Source: Oxalobacter sp. (lineage in GTDB: Bacteria > Pseudomonadota > Gammaproteobacteria > Burkholderiales > Burkholderiaceae_D). Taken from it: a stretch of 64,000 nucleotides of DNA. Position numbers and translations under genes: made by a program. The stretch's first letter is position 1. The number at the start of each line of letters is the position of its first letter. The notes below the pieces were generated by a model. That model saw only the letters and a program-made list of their open reading frames with translations. It ran no database searches and was not told the DNA's origin. Shown in pieces: positions 1 to 11,570 of this stretch. Location of the stretch: contig JAHAYL010000040.1 in assembly GCA_018384065.1 (NCBI GenBank), forward strand, positions 1 through 64,000. Direction: 5' to 3'.

Positions 1-110
1 GGATGGCGGAATACAATGAAATCCGCCCACATGAATCGCTTGGGAACCTGCCTCCACGGGCATTTTTGATGAAAAACAGCGGGAAAGTCTCTAATTTAAG
101 TTGTGCCTAA
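1..110 (+). CDS. IS3-family transposase OrfB, C-terminal fragment
   Basis: Conserved integrase-core C-terminal peptide YNEIRPHESLGNLPP followed by stop. Confidence 0.8.
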   Translation, partial: MAEYNEIRPHESLGNLPPRAFLMKNSGKVSNLSCA

Positions 111-126
111 AATGGGGAGGTTTACA
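1..126 (+). mobile_element. Right end of an IS3-family insertion sequence (cut by window start)
   Basis: Reading frame ending at TAA 108-110 gives ...WMAEYNEIRPHESLGNLPPRAFLMKNSGKVSNLSCA*, the conserved C-terminus of IS3-type OrfB transposases (YNxxRPHxSLGxxxP). Element end estimated at ...TTTACA (~126) from the usual IS3 5'-TG...CA-3' ends; exact boundary inferred. Confidence 0.8.
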
Positions 127-896
127 GTAGAAGTTGGTTCGAGACTTATAATTTTGCTGTCCGCCGCATTGATTGTGTAGGTAGTGGGAAGTGCATTCTT
201 TTTTGTTGTTCCTTCAATATTTGGAATATCTGCCTTCTCAGTAATGTAATCCGCAGCAACCTGGGGATTGCCATTCTCCTTAAGTAACGGTTTACCGTCT
301 ACATCAAGATAAACCCCCTTAACTACTTCTTTTTTATTTTCCGCGTTTGTGATGGTTATATCCGCCTGCAGATATTCGCTTCCAGGCTGAATTCCCACAT
401 TCTGCCCTGCATGCAGGTTCTGCCCCATTGTCTGCACAACCTTGGTATCCAGAACAGAAGTGAATTGACCAGTTGCCTGAGTCTTGATAAGGTCAAAATA
501 ATAATCGTAATCAGGATTCTGTTTTTTTACAGTCGCCACAAGATTTTCAGCATCTTGTTGTGACAACCCATAGGTATCTCTTAAAAGAGGCAACAAAACA
601 TTGTTATAGTCCGCTTCACTTCTCACCCGCACAGCATTATCACTAGACTTGTTCTTATCGGCACGAAGAACGCCCATACCGATATCTCCCTCTACCGAAG
701 TCAAGATAATCGCTGCGTCAAATGACCGACCATAGTCAAGAGCCATCGCAGAGGACGAAAACCCCAGCCCCGACAGCACTATGGCAGCCACCATAACTGC
801 CTTGCATGCGCCTCTCTGTATGGCACTCGCCACCTCGCTGACTACCACATGCCTGCCCAGCACCTTGCTGAAAACAACCTTGAATATCCGATTCAT
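96..896 (-). pseudogene. ESPR-type (type V secretion) autotransporter/adhesin N-terminal fragment, truncated by IS insertion
   Basis: MNRIFKVVFSKVLGRHVVVSEVASAIQRGACKAVMVAAIVLSGLGFSSSAMA matches the extended signal peptide region of large type V secreted proteins. The ORF ends with about 10 residues encoded by the IS end. ATG at 896 chosen over the upstream ORF start at 1079. Confidence 0.75.
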
Positions 897-1256
897 TCCC
901 TTTACTCCATTCAGATAAGATACCTGCAACTTGAAGTTGCCCCTCCAATGTCTTTTAATACTCATTATCGGACGTAAAAAAATCAGATAATTCATTGATT
1001 TATAAAGTAAAAAATATTTACACCCTAGATAACTTCCAGAAACATAATTTTTGATGCTGTAACGTTCTGTCAACAACATTTCTCTATCAATCTATTTACA
1101 TTTAGAATTTTTTGATATACTCATGAGAGTCTATTAATGAGTATTAACAGACATTTTCGTCTGTTGTAAGCACACAAAAATACCCTCAAATAAAATGCCA
1201 GAACATACTGTTTCAGATTATTCCGGTAACGTTCTGGCATCTTGGGAGAGGTATTT

Positions 1257-2234
1257 ATGAATCATTCAGGTAATTATCAGAACGCCCGTATGTTTTTACG
1301 ATTTCTGTCAGAATCGGATCTCAAGCCCCGCTCACGCCGGACGTTCCTGGCGGGAGTCCGGTCTTTCGCCTCATGGTGCATGACGCAGGAAGTGAGTGTC
1401 CCCGACACGACGCATCTGAACCATTGGAAGACTTTCCTGCTGCTGCATTACGAGACCGCCACCGCGAGGACGTATCTGGCGGTGGTGAAGCTGTTTTTCC
1501 GCTGGATTGCGAGGAAAGGCTGGGGATCCGATATCGGGGCAACGGTGAAGGGTATCAAGTCCGATAAAACCTTCCGGAAAGACTGTCTGTCTGCAAAGCA
1601 GATACGTTCGGTACTGGCGTATCTTAAGAAGAAGATTCCTGAGTCGGTACTGACTGATGCCATCAGCAGAAAACACATGCCCTCCCCCAAAGAACGGGCT
1701 TCCCTCAGGAATTACGTGATTGTGCTGCTGCTGGTTTCCTGCGGTCTGCGGGTCTCAGAGGTTTCGCTGCTGGACTGCGGTGACCTGGACAAGGTGGACG
1801 GCAGACCGGTCATCTGGGTGCATGGCAAGGGACGGGATGGTAAATCAGACTTCGTCCGTATCTCAACAGAACTGGAAAAACTGCTTTTCCAGTATCTGAA
1901 GGCACGGCAGACGGTTTCACAGGATAGTCCAGTGTTCATTTCATATGCACCGAACAGTATTGGACAGCGGTTGACGGCCCGCAGCATCAGCCGCTTTGTG
2001 AAACAGGCATTGGTTGCTGTCGGACTGGATTCCCCGCGCTTGACGGCCCATTCATTACGCCATACAGCGGTGACACTGGCACTCAAAGGCGGAGCTTCAT
2101 TGCAGGAAGTCCAGCAGTTTGCACGGCACCGGCTCATCGAGACAACGATGCGTTATGCCCACAATCTTGAAATCCTTGAGAATCCCTGTTCACATCTGGT
2201 GACCGGCCAGTTGGGCAAAACTTTATTGAAGTAG
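1257..2234 (+). CDS. Tyrosine recombinase / site-specific integrase (XerC/D-like, stand-alone)
   Basis: C-terminal catalytic motifs: GLRVSEVSLL (Arg I), AHSLRHT (HxxR), FARHRLIETTMRYAH (His...Tyr); N-terminal SAM-like core-binding domain. Confidence 0.9.
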   Translation: MNHSGNYQNARMFLRFLSESDLKPRSRRTFLAGVRSFASWCMTQEVSVPDTTHLNHWKTFLLLHYETATARTYLAVVKLFFRWIARKGWGSDIGATVKGIKSDKTFRKDCLSAKQIRSVLAYLKKKIPESVLTDAISRKHMPSPKERASLRNYVIVLLLVSCGLRVSEVSLLDCGDLDKVDGRPVIWVHGKGRDGKSDFVRISTELEKLLFQYLKARQTVSQDSPVFISYAPNSIGQRLTARSISRFVKQALVAVGLDSPRLTAHSLRHTAVTLALKGGASLQEVQQFARHRLIETTMRYAHNLEILENPCSHLVTGQLGKTLLK

Positions 2235-2502
2235 CACCATCTATACTTATAAATGGTCGATTGAGATAAATGGCTTGAGGTTTACCGGAGCGGGAACCGC
2301 TGCTGGCTGCTGTCCCCGATAATCTGGCTATGGCGGGAAAACGGCAAGGAATCAACAGGCTTAAGGACTGTTCAGCAGTCTTGAAACAACCGATGCAGCG
2401 GGCATGACAGCCCTGAGCTGGAATAACTGATATCCTGTCTGTATCTTCTGTTGTTTGCTATACTTCATCCGTTTGTATTGCCTCTCATTCCGGCTTGCCA
2501 TC

Positions 2503-3705
2503 ATGTTTAAAAACGCCAAGGTAAAGCGTTACTCGATAATCGCCATCTGCGCACTGGTTATGATTGCCATCATCTGGGCAATCTATTGGGCAATGACAAG
2601 GAACAAGGGCGCATATCCCCGTGGTGGCGCAGTCGCCGTGAAAGTGGCAACCGTCACACAGGCTGATGCGCCTCTGGAAATCACTGCGTTGGGAACGGTC
2701 AATTCAACCTATTCCGTGACGGTCCACAGCCGGGTTGACGGACAGCTGATGCGACTCCATTTCACAGAAGGTCAGTTTGTCCGTCAGGGACAGCTGCTTG
2801 CTGAACTGGATGACCGCCCTTTCAAGGCGCAGCTGCTCCAGGCTGAAGGTCAGCTGATACGCGACAAGGCCCTGTTGGAGAATGCCCGCCTTGACCTGCA
2901 ACGCTACCGTCAGCTTCTCAGCCAGAACTCCATCGCACGCCAGCAGGTTGACACCCAGGCGGCATTGGTCAGGCAGTATGAGGGCTCTGTCAAAATTGAC
3001 CAGGGAGCGGTTGACAATGCCCGCCTGCAGATTACCTACAGCCGCATCACTGCACCGGTATCAGGACGCGTAGGCCTGAGGAAAGTCGATCTGGGCAACA
3101 TCGTCCACGCTTCGGATGCGGAGGGCATCGTCACCATCACCCAGGAGCAGCCGATCAATGTGGTTTTCTCGATTCCAGAAGTGGACCTTACGAAAGTGCT
3201 TGAAGCCTATTCGGCAGACAACCGGCTGGCGGTCGAGGCATGGGACAGGGATGACAAGAACCTGCTCTCGCATGGTGTGATCCTCGCGCTCGACAACCAG
3301 TTGAACACCGAAACCGGAACCATCGGCATCAAGGCAAAATTCGAAAACACCGACCGGAAGCTGTACCCGAACCAGTTTGTCAACGTCCATATGCATCTCG
3401 GCGCTGTCCAGAATGCGGTGCTGGTCCCGACGGTTGCTGTCCAACTGGGCAAGCAGGGACATACTGTCTATAAGGTCAACAGCGACAATAAAGTCAGTCT
3501 GGTGAAAGTGAAGATTGGCGCGGTCTCCGGTGAGAACACCATCATCGAATCCGGGCTCGAAGTCGGGGATACTGTCGTCACCGATGGTGTTGACAAACTC
3601 CGTGACGGCTCACAGGTCAAGGTTGTCGAGCAGATGGAACAGCCGGAACCCCATTCAGGCAAACCTGATGAACAGACCGTTGGAAAAGCAAAACCAGCCC
3701 CTTGA
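2503..3705 (+). CDS. mdtA: RND efflux periplasmic adaptor subunit (MdtA-like)
   Basis: N-terminal TM anchor, lipoyl/HlyD-type hairpin ([44 protein letters not shown]); first gene of adaptor + 2 RND pumps + OMF. Confidence 0.88.
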   Translation: MFKNAKVKRYSIIAICALVMIAIIWAIYWAMTRNKGAYPRGGAVAVKVATVTQADAPLEITALGTVNSTYSVTVHSRVDGQLMRLHFTEGQFVRQGQLLAELDDRPFKAQLLQAEGQLIRDKALLENARLDLQRYRQLLSQNSIARQQVDTQAALVRQYEGSVKIDQGAVDNARLQITYSRITAPVSGRVGLRKVDLGNIVHASDAEGIVTITQEQPINVVFSIPEVDLTKVLEAYSADNRLAVEAWDRDDKNLLSHGVILALDNQLNTETGTIGIKAKFENTDRKLYPNQFVNVHMHLGAVQNAVLVPTVAVQLGKQGHTVYKVNSDNKVSLVKVKIGAVSGENTIIESGLEVGDTVVTDGVDKLRDGSQVKVVEQMEQPEPHSGKPDEQTVGKAKPAP

Positions 3706-6700
3706 CGGAAACAGGGACGGGGGGCTGAACCCTTCCCGCCCATTCATTCTCCGTCCAGTCGCCACCATCCTGCTGATGGTGGCCCTCTTCCTTTCCGGGC
3801 TGGTCTCATGGCGGATGCTGCCAGTCTCTTCGTTACCGGAAGTCGATTATCCCACCATCCAGGTCGTGACCTATTATCCGGGAGCCAGCCCTGAAGTCGT
3901 GACATCCACCATCACCGCCCCATTGGAAAGGCAACTGGGACAGATGCCAGGGCTTTCGCAGATGTCCTCTTCAAGCTCTGAAGGGGTTTCGGTCATTACC
4001 CTGCAGTTTTCACTGTCCCTGACGCTGGATGTCGCTGAGCAGGAAGTCCAGGCTGCCATCAATGCAGCGAACATGCTGCTGCCGCAGGACCTGCCGAATC
4101 CACCTATCTATAATAAGGTGAATCCTGCCGATACGCCTATCCTGACAATCGCGGTGACTTCACCGACGATGACCATCACGGAACTGGAAGACCTCGCAGA
4201 CACCCGTATCGCGCAGAAACTGTCGCAGGTTCCCGGTGTCGGTCTGGTTTCCATCAGCGGCGGGCAACGCCCGGCTGTCCGTGTTCATGCCAATTCAAAG
4301 GCCCTTGCCGCACGGAACATCACACTGGAAAAAGTCCGTTCCGCCATCAAGACCGCCAACGTCAATCAGGCAAAGGGCAGTTTTGACGGTCAACTGCAGT
4401 CTTCAACCATTGACGGCAACGACCAGCTGAAATCCGCCAAGGAATATGAAGAGGTCATCATCACTTACCAAGGCGGTGCTCCCATCCGCCTGAAAGATAT
4501 CGCATCGGTCTTTGATGGGGCTGAGAACGAGAACCTCGCAGCATGGTCTGGCAACAAGCCCGCCGTCATCCTGACAGTCCAGCGGCAGCCAGGTGCCAAT
4601 GTGATTGAAGTCGCTGACAGAATCAAGCAGACCCTGCCTGTCCTGAAAAGCGCCCTTCCTGCAGCGGTCGATGTGGAAGTCCTTTCAGACAGGACAGTCT
4701 CCATCCGTTCCTCTGTCGGTGATGTGGAACATGAGCTGGTCATGTCCGTCGCTTTGGTGGTGTTGGTGGTCTTCCTCTTCCTACGGAACCTGACCGCCAC
4801 CATCATCCCCGCCATCGCAGTCCCCCTTTCGCTTATCGGCACATTCGGTGTCATGTACCTGTCCGGCTTCTCGTTGAACAACCTGTCCCTGATGGCGCTG
4901 ACCATCGCTACCGGTTTTGTGGTTGATGATGCGATTGTGATGATTGAGAACATCTCCCGCTTCATCGAGGCGGGCGATTCACCGATGGAAGCAGCATTGA
5001 AGGGGTCCAAGCAGATCGGTTTCACCATCATCTCCCTGACAGTTTCCCTGATTGCCGTCCTGATTCCCCTGCTGTTCATGGGCGATGTCATCGGCAGGCT
5101 CTTCCGGGAATTTGCGGTCACCCTGGCTGTCTCCATCCTGATTTCAGCTGTCATCTCCCTGACACTGACACCGATGATGAGCGCCCGCCTGCTGAAATCC
5201 AGCAGCCAGGAAAAAAAACAGGAATCCAGGTTTTTCCAGAAGGTGAACAGTTTTTGGGAAAAAACCATCGAGAAGTATGCAGTCGGGCTGAAATGGGTGC
5301 TGTCCCATCAGCGGTTGACACTGCTGACAACTGTCGGGACGGTTGTCTTCACCGCATTGCTCTATCTGCTTATCCCAAAGGGCTTTTTCCCGCTGCAGGA
5401 CTCCGGTGTCATCCAAGTGGTTTCTGAAATCCGGCAGTCCACGTCATTCAAGTCGATGGCTGCCCAGCAGGAAAAACTGATCAATAGGGTGCTTGAAGAC
5501 CCTGATGTCGAGAACCTCTCTTCTTTCATCGGGGTTGACGGTACAAACCCTGCCCTGAACAACGGACATATGCAGATCAACCTGAAACCCAAAGGCGACC
5601 GTGATGATATCCATACCATCATGAACCGACTTCAGGAACGTGCCAGTGACATCCCCGGCATGACGCTGTATATGCAGCCTGTCCAAGACATCAGCATCGA
5701 CAGCCGCACCAGCTATGCGCAATACCAGTTCACGCTCCAAGCCACCAGCCAGCAGCAGCTTTCTGAATGGACAACCAGGCTGGTTGACCGTCTGAAAGCA
5801 GTCCCGGAACTGACTGATGTGACTTCCGACCTGCTGGAAAATGGACTGAAGGCCTATGTCAACATCAACCGCGACACCGCCTCACGGCTGGGCGTCTCTG
5901 TCCAGGACATCGACGATGCCCTCTATGATGCATTTGGCCAGCGGCTTGTCTCGACCATCTACACGCAGACCAACCAGTACCGTGTCGTCCTGCAGGTCGC
6001 GCCTGAAGAACGCCAGAATCCTCTGTCCATCCGGAACATCTATGTCGCTTCCGCCAACGGTGGCATGGTACCGCTCGATGCCATCGCGTCCATCGAAGAG
6101 AAACCTGCAACCCTGGTCATCAACCATATGGGACAGTTCCCGACGGCAACAGTTTCCTTCAACCTGGCGGACGGTGTCTCATTGTCACAGGCGGTTGACA
6201 TCATCCATGATGTTGAAGAAGAGATGGACATGCCCCAGAGCATCCAGACCGAATTCCAAGGGGCTGCGATGGCGTTCAAGTCATCGCTGTCCTCCACCCT
6301 CTGGCTGATTCTTGCCGCCTTGGTCGTGATGTACATCGTACTGGGCATCCTCTATGAAAGCTATATCCATCCTGTCACCATCCTTTCCACGCTGCCTTCC
6401 GCCGGCATCGGGGCACTGCTGGCATTGATGGTCACCGGCAAAGACCTGACTGTCATCGCCATCATCGGCATCATCCTGCTGATTGGCATCGTGAAGAAGA
6501 ACGCCATCATGATGATTGACTTTGCCCTGGCGGCTGAACGTGACGAAGGTCTGCCGCCAGAAGAAGCCATCTATCAGGCATGCCTGCTACGTTTCCGTCC
6601 CATCATGATGACAACCATGGCGGCACTGCTGGGCGCTGTCCCGCTGATGCTGGCAACCGGCATCGGTTCAGAACTCCGCAATCCGCTCGGCATCACCATG

Positions 6701-6832
6701 GTAGGCGGCCTGCTGCTCAGCCAAGTCCTGACCCTGTTCACAACCCCCGTCATCTATCTTTATTTCGACAGGCTTTCCAGACGGTTCAGGAAAGAAACGC
6801 CGCCTGATACCGAAAAGGCGCATGCCAACTGA
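3668..6832 (+). CDS. mdtB: RND multidrug efflux permease (MdtB-like)
   Basis: [22 protein letters not shown]..., [16 protein letters not shown] and other HAE1-RND motifs; ATG 3668 overlaps the end of mdtA. Confidence 0.9.
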   Translation: MNRPLEKQNQPLDGNRDGGLNPSRPFILRPVATILLMVALFLSGLVSWRMLPVSSLPEVDYPTIQVVTYYPGASPEVVTSTITAPLERQLGQMPGLSQMSSSSSEGVSVITLQFSLSLTLDVAEQEVQAAINAANMLLPQDLPNPPIYNKVNPADTPILTIAVTSPTMTITELEDLADTRIAQKLSQVPGVGLVSISGGQRPAVRVHANSKALAARNITLEKVRSAIKTANVNQAKGSFDGQLQSSTIDGNDQLKSAKEYEEVIITYQGGAPIRLKDIASVFDGAENENLAAWSGNKPAVILTVQRQPGANVIEVADRIKQTLPVLKSALPAAVDVEVLSDRTVSIRSSVGDVEHELVMSVALVVLVVFLFLRNLTATIIPAIAVPLSLIGTFGVMYLSGFSLNNLSLMALTIATGFVVDDAIVMIENISRFIEAGDSPMEAALKGSKQIGFTIISLTVSLIAVLIPLLFMGDVIGRLFREFAVTLAVSILISAVISLTLTPMMSARLLKSSSQEKKQESRFFQKVNSFWEKTIEKYAVGLKWVLSHQRLTLLTTVGTVVFTALLYLLIPKGFFPLQDSGVIQVVSEIRQSTSFKSMAAQQEKLINRVLEDPDVENLSSFIGVDGTNPALNNGHMQINLKPKGDRDDIHTIMNRLQERASDIPGMTLYMQPVQDISIDSRTSYAQYQFTLQATSQQQLSEWTTRLVDRLKAVPELTDVTSDLLENGLKAYVNINRDTASRLGVSVQDIDDALYDAFGQRLVSTIYTQTNQYRVVLQVAPEERQNPLSIRNIYVASANGGMVPLDAIASIEEKPATLVINHMGQFPTATVSFNLADGVSLSQAVDIIHDVEEEMDMPQSIQTEFQGAAMAFKSSLSSTLWLILAALVVMYIVLGILYESYIHPVTILSTLPSAGIGALLALMVTGKDLTVIAIIGIILLIGIVKKNAIMMIDFALAAERDEGLPPEEAIYQACLLRFRPIMMTTMAALLGAVPLMLATGIGSELRNPLGITMVGGLLLSQVLTLFTTPVIYLYFDRLSRRFRKETPPDTEKAHAN

Positions 6833-6844
6833 TGGGGAACCGGC

Positions 6845-9800
6845 ATGAACTTTTCTGAGACCTTCATACGCAGACCTGTCGCAACGGTCCTTGTGACCCT
6901 GGCAATCCTGCTGTCCGGCATTGTCGCTTTCCGGTTCCTGCCGGTCGCCCCCCTGCCCCAGGTTGATTTCCCGACCATCCGTGTCCGCGCCCAACTACCA
7001 GGTGCCAGCCCGGAAACCATGGCTGCAACCGTCGCCACACCACTCGAACGCACTCTGGGCAGGATTGCCGGCATCAGCGAAATCACCTCCACCAGCACAT
7101 TGGGACAGACTGAAATCACCCTGCAGTTCGACCTGTCACGCGACATCAACGGTGCCGCACGGGATGTCCAGTCAGCCATCAACGCTGCCCGTGCGTTGCT
7201 GCCAACCATGCCCCGCAACCCGACTTACCGCAAATTGAACCCGGCAGATGCCCCGATCATGCTGCTGTCGCTGACATCAGACAGCCTGCCCTTCAGCCAG
7301 ATGTACGATGCGGCAGATACCATCATCGCCCAGAAGCTGATGCAGGTTGAGGGGGTCGGAGATGTGTTTGTCGGCGGGGGATCCCAGCCGGCTGTCCGTA
7401 TCGACCTGAACCCCCAGCAGCTTGCCCGCTACGGCATCAACCTCGAGCAGGCACGCTCAGTCATCTCAAACATGAACGTCGCCCGTCCGAAAGGCTCTGT
7501 CGGGAACGACCATACAAAATGGCAGATCGAAGCCAATGACCAGGTCAAGACCGCCCGGGATTACAAACCGATGATCATCCATCATACCAACGGCGCAGTC
7601 ATCCGTTTGCAGGATGTTGCCGAAGTCACGGACGGTGTCCAGAACATCTACAACAAAGGCATCATAAACGGCAAGCAGAGCATCGTCCTGATCATCTTCC
7701 GGGAACCGGGTGCCAACATCATCGAAACCGTTGACCGCATCTACCATGTCCTACCCAAACTGACAGCGTCTGTCCCCGGTGATGTCGACCTGGGTGTTGT
7801 CATGGACCGCACCCCAACCATCCGTGCCTCCCTGGCGGATGTTGAATTCACGCTGATGGTCTCAGTCGGACTGGTCATTCTTGTTGTCTTCCTTTTCCTG
7901 CGCAATCTCCGCGCCACTTTCATTTCTGCCGTCACAGTCCCAGTATCCCTGATTGGTACATTCACCGTCATGTACCTGGCAGGTTTTTCCCTGAACAACC
8001 TGTCATTGATGGCGATGACCATCGCCACCGGCTTTGTGGTGGACGATACCATCGTTGTGCTTGAGAACATCATGCGCTATATCGAGGATGGCATGAAACC
8101 TATCGATGCCGCCATGAAAGGTGCCAAGGAAGTCGGCTTCACTGTTATCTCCATCAGCCTATCCCTGATTGCCGTCTTCATCCCGATCCTGCTGATGGGC
8201 GGCATCATCGGCAGGCTGTTCCGCGAATTCGCCGTCACACTTTCCATCACCATCCTGGTCTCGCTGTTCATCTCCCTGACCACCACCCCGATGCTCTGTG
8301 CCCTTCTGCTGAAACAGAGAAAACAGCAACCCCAAGGAACCGTCGGTAGGATTTTCGGTAGGAGTGAACATTTCTTCGCATGGCTGCAGAGCGGTTATGA
8401 AAAGACCCTAAGCTGGGCAATCAACCACCGGCGGCTGACACTGATGATCCTGCTGGCGACCATCGCCTTCAACATCTTCCTGTACATCATCGTCCCCAAA
8501 GGCTTCTTCCCACAACAGGACACCGGCAGGATGTTCGGTGCTATCCGGGCAGACCAGAGCATCTCATCCAAAGCCATGGAAAAGAAGATGAAAAATTTTG
8601 TCGAAAAAATCCAGCAGGACCCTGCGGTTGACAAAGTCGCCGGCTACACCAGCAATGCGCAGACCAATTCAGCACACATGTTCCTGAGCCTGAAACCCAA
8701 GGCGGAACGGGATGCCAGTTCCGACCAGGTCATGGCACGCCTCCGTGCAAAACTCTCATCTGAACCCGGCGCAACGATGTTCCTGCAGTCTGTCCAGGAC
8801 ATCCGCATGGGCGGACGTCCCGCCAATGCCCAGTTCCAGTTCACCCTGATGAGCGACGACCTTGAAGAACTGCGTGAATGGACGCCCAAAGCCATGCAGG
8901 CAATGGCGAAACTGCCGATGATTGCCGACCTGAACACCGACCAGGAACTGCATGGCAGGCAGACCATGCTCACCTTCAACCGTGACCAGATGGCACGGTT
9001 CGGCATCACCCAGAAAGATGTCGACAACGCCCTGTACAACGCTTTCGGCCAACGGCAGATATCCAACATCTACAACGACCTGAACCAGTACAAGGTTGTC
9101 CTGGAAATCGGTCTGCAGCATCTGGAAAACCCTGAATCCCTGAATGACATCTATATCCAGACCCGTGACGGTCCGACACCACTTTCATCCATCGCCACCT
9201 GGGAACCGGTGAATACCTCACTGACCGTCAACCATCAGAGCCAGTTTGCCGCTTCGACCTTGTCATTCAACCTGCTGCCTGGGCACTCCCTCTCAGAAGC
9301 TACCCATGCCATCGAGCAGACACTGTCTGATATCGGTATGCCGAAATCCGTTATCGGCAGTTTCCAAGGCACCGCCAAAACCTTCAAGGAATCGCTCTCC
9401 AACCAACCGCTGCTCATTGCCCTCGCACTGGTGGCGGTCTATATCGTGCTGGGTATGCTGTATGAAAGCTTCATCCATCCCATCACCATCATCTCGACAT
9501 TGCCATCCGCCGGGGTCGGGGCACTGCTGGCACTGCTGCTTGCCCGGACAGAATTCTCCATCATCGCCTTGATCGGGGTGCTCCTGCTGATTGGCATCGT
9601 CAAGAAAAACGCCATCATGATGATTGACTTCGCCATCGTTGCAGAGCGTGAAGACGGACTGACACCGGAAAAAGCCATCTATCAGGCTTGCTCGCTCCGT
9701 TTCCGTCCCATTATGATGACAACAGCGGCAGCTCTGTTCGGTGCCCTGCCGCTTGCTTTGGGACACGGCGATGGCGCTGAACTCCGTATTCCGCTGGGCA

Positions 9801-9937
9801 TCTCAATCGTGGGCGGCCTGATCCTCAGCCAGCTGCTGACGCTGTACACCACCCCGATTGTCTATCTGTATATGAACCGCTTCCAGAAGAAGAAACTGAA
9901 AAAGGCAGAATCCGATGAAGCTGAAAACAATGCTTGA
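6845..9937 (+). CDS. mdtC: RND multidrug efflux permease (MdtC-like)
   Basis: [60 protein letters not shown]; second RND pump in tandem. Confidence 0.9.
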   Translation: MNFSETFIRRPVATVLVTLAILLSGIVAFRFLPVAPLPQVDFPTIRVRAQLPGASPETMAATVATPLERTLGRIAGISEITSTSTLGQTEITLQFDLSRDINGAARDVQSAINAARALLPTMPRNPTYRKLNPADAPIMLLSLTSDSLPFSQMYDAADTIIAQKLMQVEGVGDVFVGGGSQPAVRIDLNPQQLARYGINLEQARSVISNMNVARPKGSVGNDHTKWQIEANDQVKTARDYKPMIIHHTNGAVIRLQDVAEVTDGVQNIYNKGIINGKQSIVLIIFREPGANIIETVDRIYHVLPKLTASVPGDVDLGVVMDRTPTIRASLADVEFTLMVSVGLVILVVFLFLRNLRATFISAVTVPVSLIGTFTVMYLAGFSLNNLSLMAMTIATGFVVDDTIVVLENIMRYIEDGMKPIDAAMKGAKEVGFTVISISLSLIAVFIPILLMGGIIGRLFREFAVTLSITILVSLFISLTTTPMLCALLLKQRKQQPQGTVGRIFGRSEHFFAWLQSGYEKTLSWAINHRRLTLMILLATIAFNIFLYIIVPKGFFPQQDTGRMFGAIRADQSISSKAMEKKMKNFVEKIQQDPAVDKVAGYTSNAQTNSAHMFLSLKPKAERDASSDQVMARLRAKLSSEPGATMFLQSVQDIRMGGRPANAQFQFTLMSDDLEELREWTPKAMQAMAKLPMIADLNTDQELHGRQTMLTFNRDQMARFGITQKDVDNALYNAFGQRQISNIYNDLNQYKVVLEIGLQHLENPESLNDIYIQTRDGPTPLSSIATWEPVNTSLTVNHQSQFAASTLSFNLLPGHSLSEATHAIEQTLSDIGMPKSVIGSFQGTAKTFKESLSNQPLLIALALVAVYIVLGMLYESFIHPITIISTLPSAGVGALLALLLARTEFSIIALIGVLLLIGIVKKNAIMMIDFAIVAEREDGLTPEKAIYQACSLRFRPIMMTTAAALFGALPLALGHGDGAELRIPLGISIVGGLILSQLLTLYTTPIVYLYMNRFQKKKLKKAESDEAENNA

Positions 9938-11402
9938 TAAAGCCATGCCATCCATCCCATCGCACCTCGTGCAGAAAACCGCTTTGGCGCTCGTCTGTTC
10001 CACCGCTTTCCTGACAGGCTGTGCAGTCGGTCCTGACTATGTCCGCCCTGAAGTGGATGTCCCTGCCGCCTATAAGGAAGATGCGCTCTGGAAACTGGCA
10101 AAACCTGCTGATGAAATGCCCAAAGGTGAATGGTGGAAAGTCTTTAAGGATCCCGTCCTCAATCAGCTGATGGACCAGCTGAACCGGCAGAACCTGACCA
10201 TCATCCAAGCAGAAGCCCAATACCGTCAGGCAGCCGCCTACCTGCGGCAGGCAGAATCCGGGCTTTTCCCGACACTCGATGTTGGTGCTTCCCGCATCCG
10301 GGGCATCCATAACAGCAACAGCCGTGCCATCACCAACCAGCATGAGGTCTCAGGCACCATCAGCTGGGAAATCGATATCTGGGGTGAAATCAGACGTAGC
10401 ATCGAAGCCGGTGAAACCGGTGCCGCCGCCAGCCTTGCCAACGTGGCGGCAACCCGCCTTTCCGCCCAGGCACAGCTTGCCAAAGCCTATCTGGAACTGC
10501 GGGTCACTGATTGCCAGATTGCCCGCCTGAAAGAAAGCGAGAAACTACTCGAAGAATCTCTGCGGCTCACCCGCAACCAATACAACGTCGGCATCATTTC
10601 CGATGCCGATGTCGCCCAGGCTGAAAGCCTCTGGAAAAACGCCCAAGCTGCTACACTCGATGCCGAACTCGCCCGTGCCCAGCTCGAACATGCGATTGCC
10701 GTCAGCATCGGGCAGACACCCGCCACTTTTGCGCTTGAATCCGTTGCCGATGCCCCAGACCTGCCAACCATCCCAGCGGGCATTCCTTCGCTGATGCTCC
10801 AACGCAGACCCGATATCGCCGTCGCAGAACGGCGTGTCGCCCAGGCAAACGCTGAAATTGGTGTTGCCAAAGCCGCCTTCTTCCCTGCCCTCACCCTCTC
10901 CGCAGACGGTGGCTGGCGGCATACCTCATTCAACGACCTGTTCACCGTGCCCAACCGCATCTGGTCCATCGGCCCTTCAATCGCCCTGAACATCTTTGAT
11001 GCTGGCCTGAGACGGGCACGGAGCGATGAAGCCATCGCCGCCTATGATGAAAAAGTCGCCGCTTACCGCCAACAGGTACTGACCGCCTTCCAGGAAGTCG
11101 AAGACAGCCTTGCCGCACAGAACTACCTGCACCACGAAGCCGACCACCAGATGGCAGCTGTCAATGCCGCCAAACGTGCCGAACGCATCATGATGAACCG
11201 CTACCGGGCAGGCACCGCCAGCTATATTGAAGTCTTGACCGCCCAGAACACCCGCATCAATGCCGAGAACACCTGGTGGAGCATCCGCAAACGCCAGTTC
11301 ACCAGTGCGGCGTCACTTATCGCAGCACTTGGCGGAGGGTGGGAACAAACTCAGCCAACGCCAGCAACACCTGATGGGAAAGTTCCTTCGACTAATCCAT
11401 AG
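9915..11402 (+). CDS. NodT/OprM-family outer membrane efflux lipoprotein
   Basis: Lipobox-like [23 protein letters not shown]; repeated OEP domain; overlaps mdtC 3' end. Confidence 0.92.
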   Translation: MKLKTMLDKAMPSIPSHLVQKTALALVCSTAFLTGCAVGPDYVRPEVDVPAAYKEDALWKLAKPADEMPKGEWWKVFKDPVLNQLMDQLNRQNLTIIQAEAQYRQAAAYLRQAESGLFPTLDVGASRIRGIHNSNSRAITNQHEVSGTISWEIDIWGEIRRSIEAGETGAAASLANVAATRLSAQAQLAKAYLELRVTDCQIARLKESEKLLEESLRLTRNQYNVGIISDADVAQAESLWKNAQAATLDAELARAQLEHAIAVSIGQTPATFALESVADAPDLPTIPAGIPSLMLQRRPDIAVAERRVAQANAEIGVAKAAFFPALTLSADGGWRHTSFNDLFTVPNRIWSIGPSIALNIFDAGLRRARSDEAIAAYDEKVAAYRQQVLTAFQEVEDSLAAQNYLHHEADHQMAAVNAAKRAERIMMNRYRAGTASYIEVLTAQNTRINAENTWWSIRKRQFTSAASLIAALGGGWEQTQPTPATPDGKVPSTNP

Positions 11403-11570
11403 TCAGAACAGGAACCATCAAAAAATCCACCTAATGAGACTGTTCATTTCATTGGATGATATAGCCAACAGACACATATCCATTACGGTTTATAAGCGCC
11501 TGCCGAACCTAGCATTAAGGACTGTTCTGATAAGCCAAGACAGCCCTTCTGACAAATCAATAAAGACTGT

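Noticed and set aside
3668-9937. Tandem RND pump genes as a possible recent duplication
   Set aside because: Adaptor + two different RND subunits + OMF is the known MdtABC heteromultimeric architecture; the two proteins are clearly diverged.
2361-11527. 13-bp direct repeat TTAAGGACTGTTC at 2361-2373 and 11515-11527 flanking the mdtABC operon
   Set aside because: Repeats of this length are expected by chance several times in 64 kb, and each copy is part of a local imperfect hairpin; no integrase or tRNA evidence for an island boundary.
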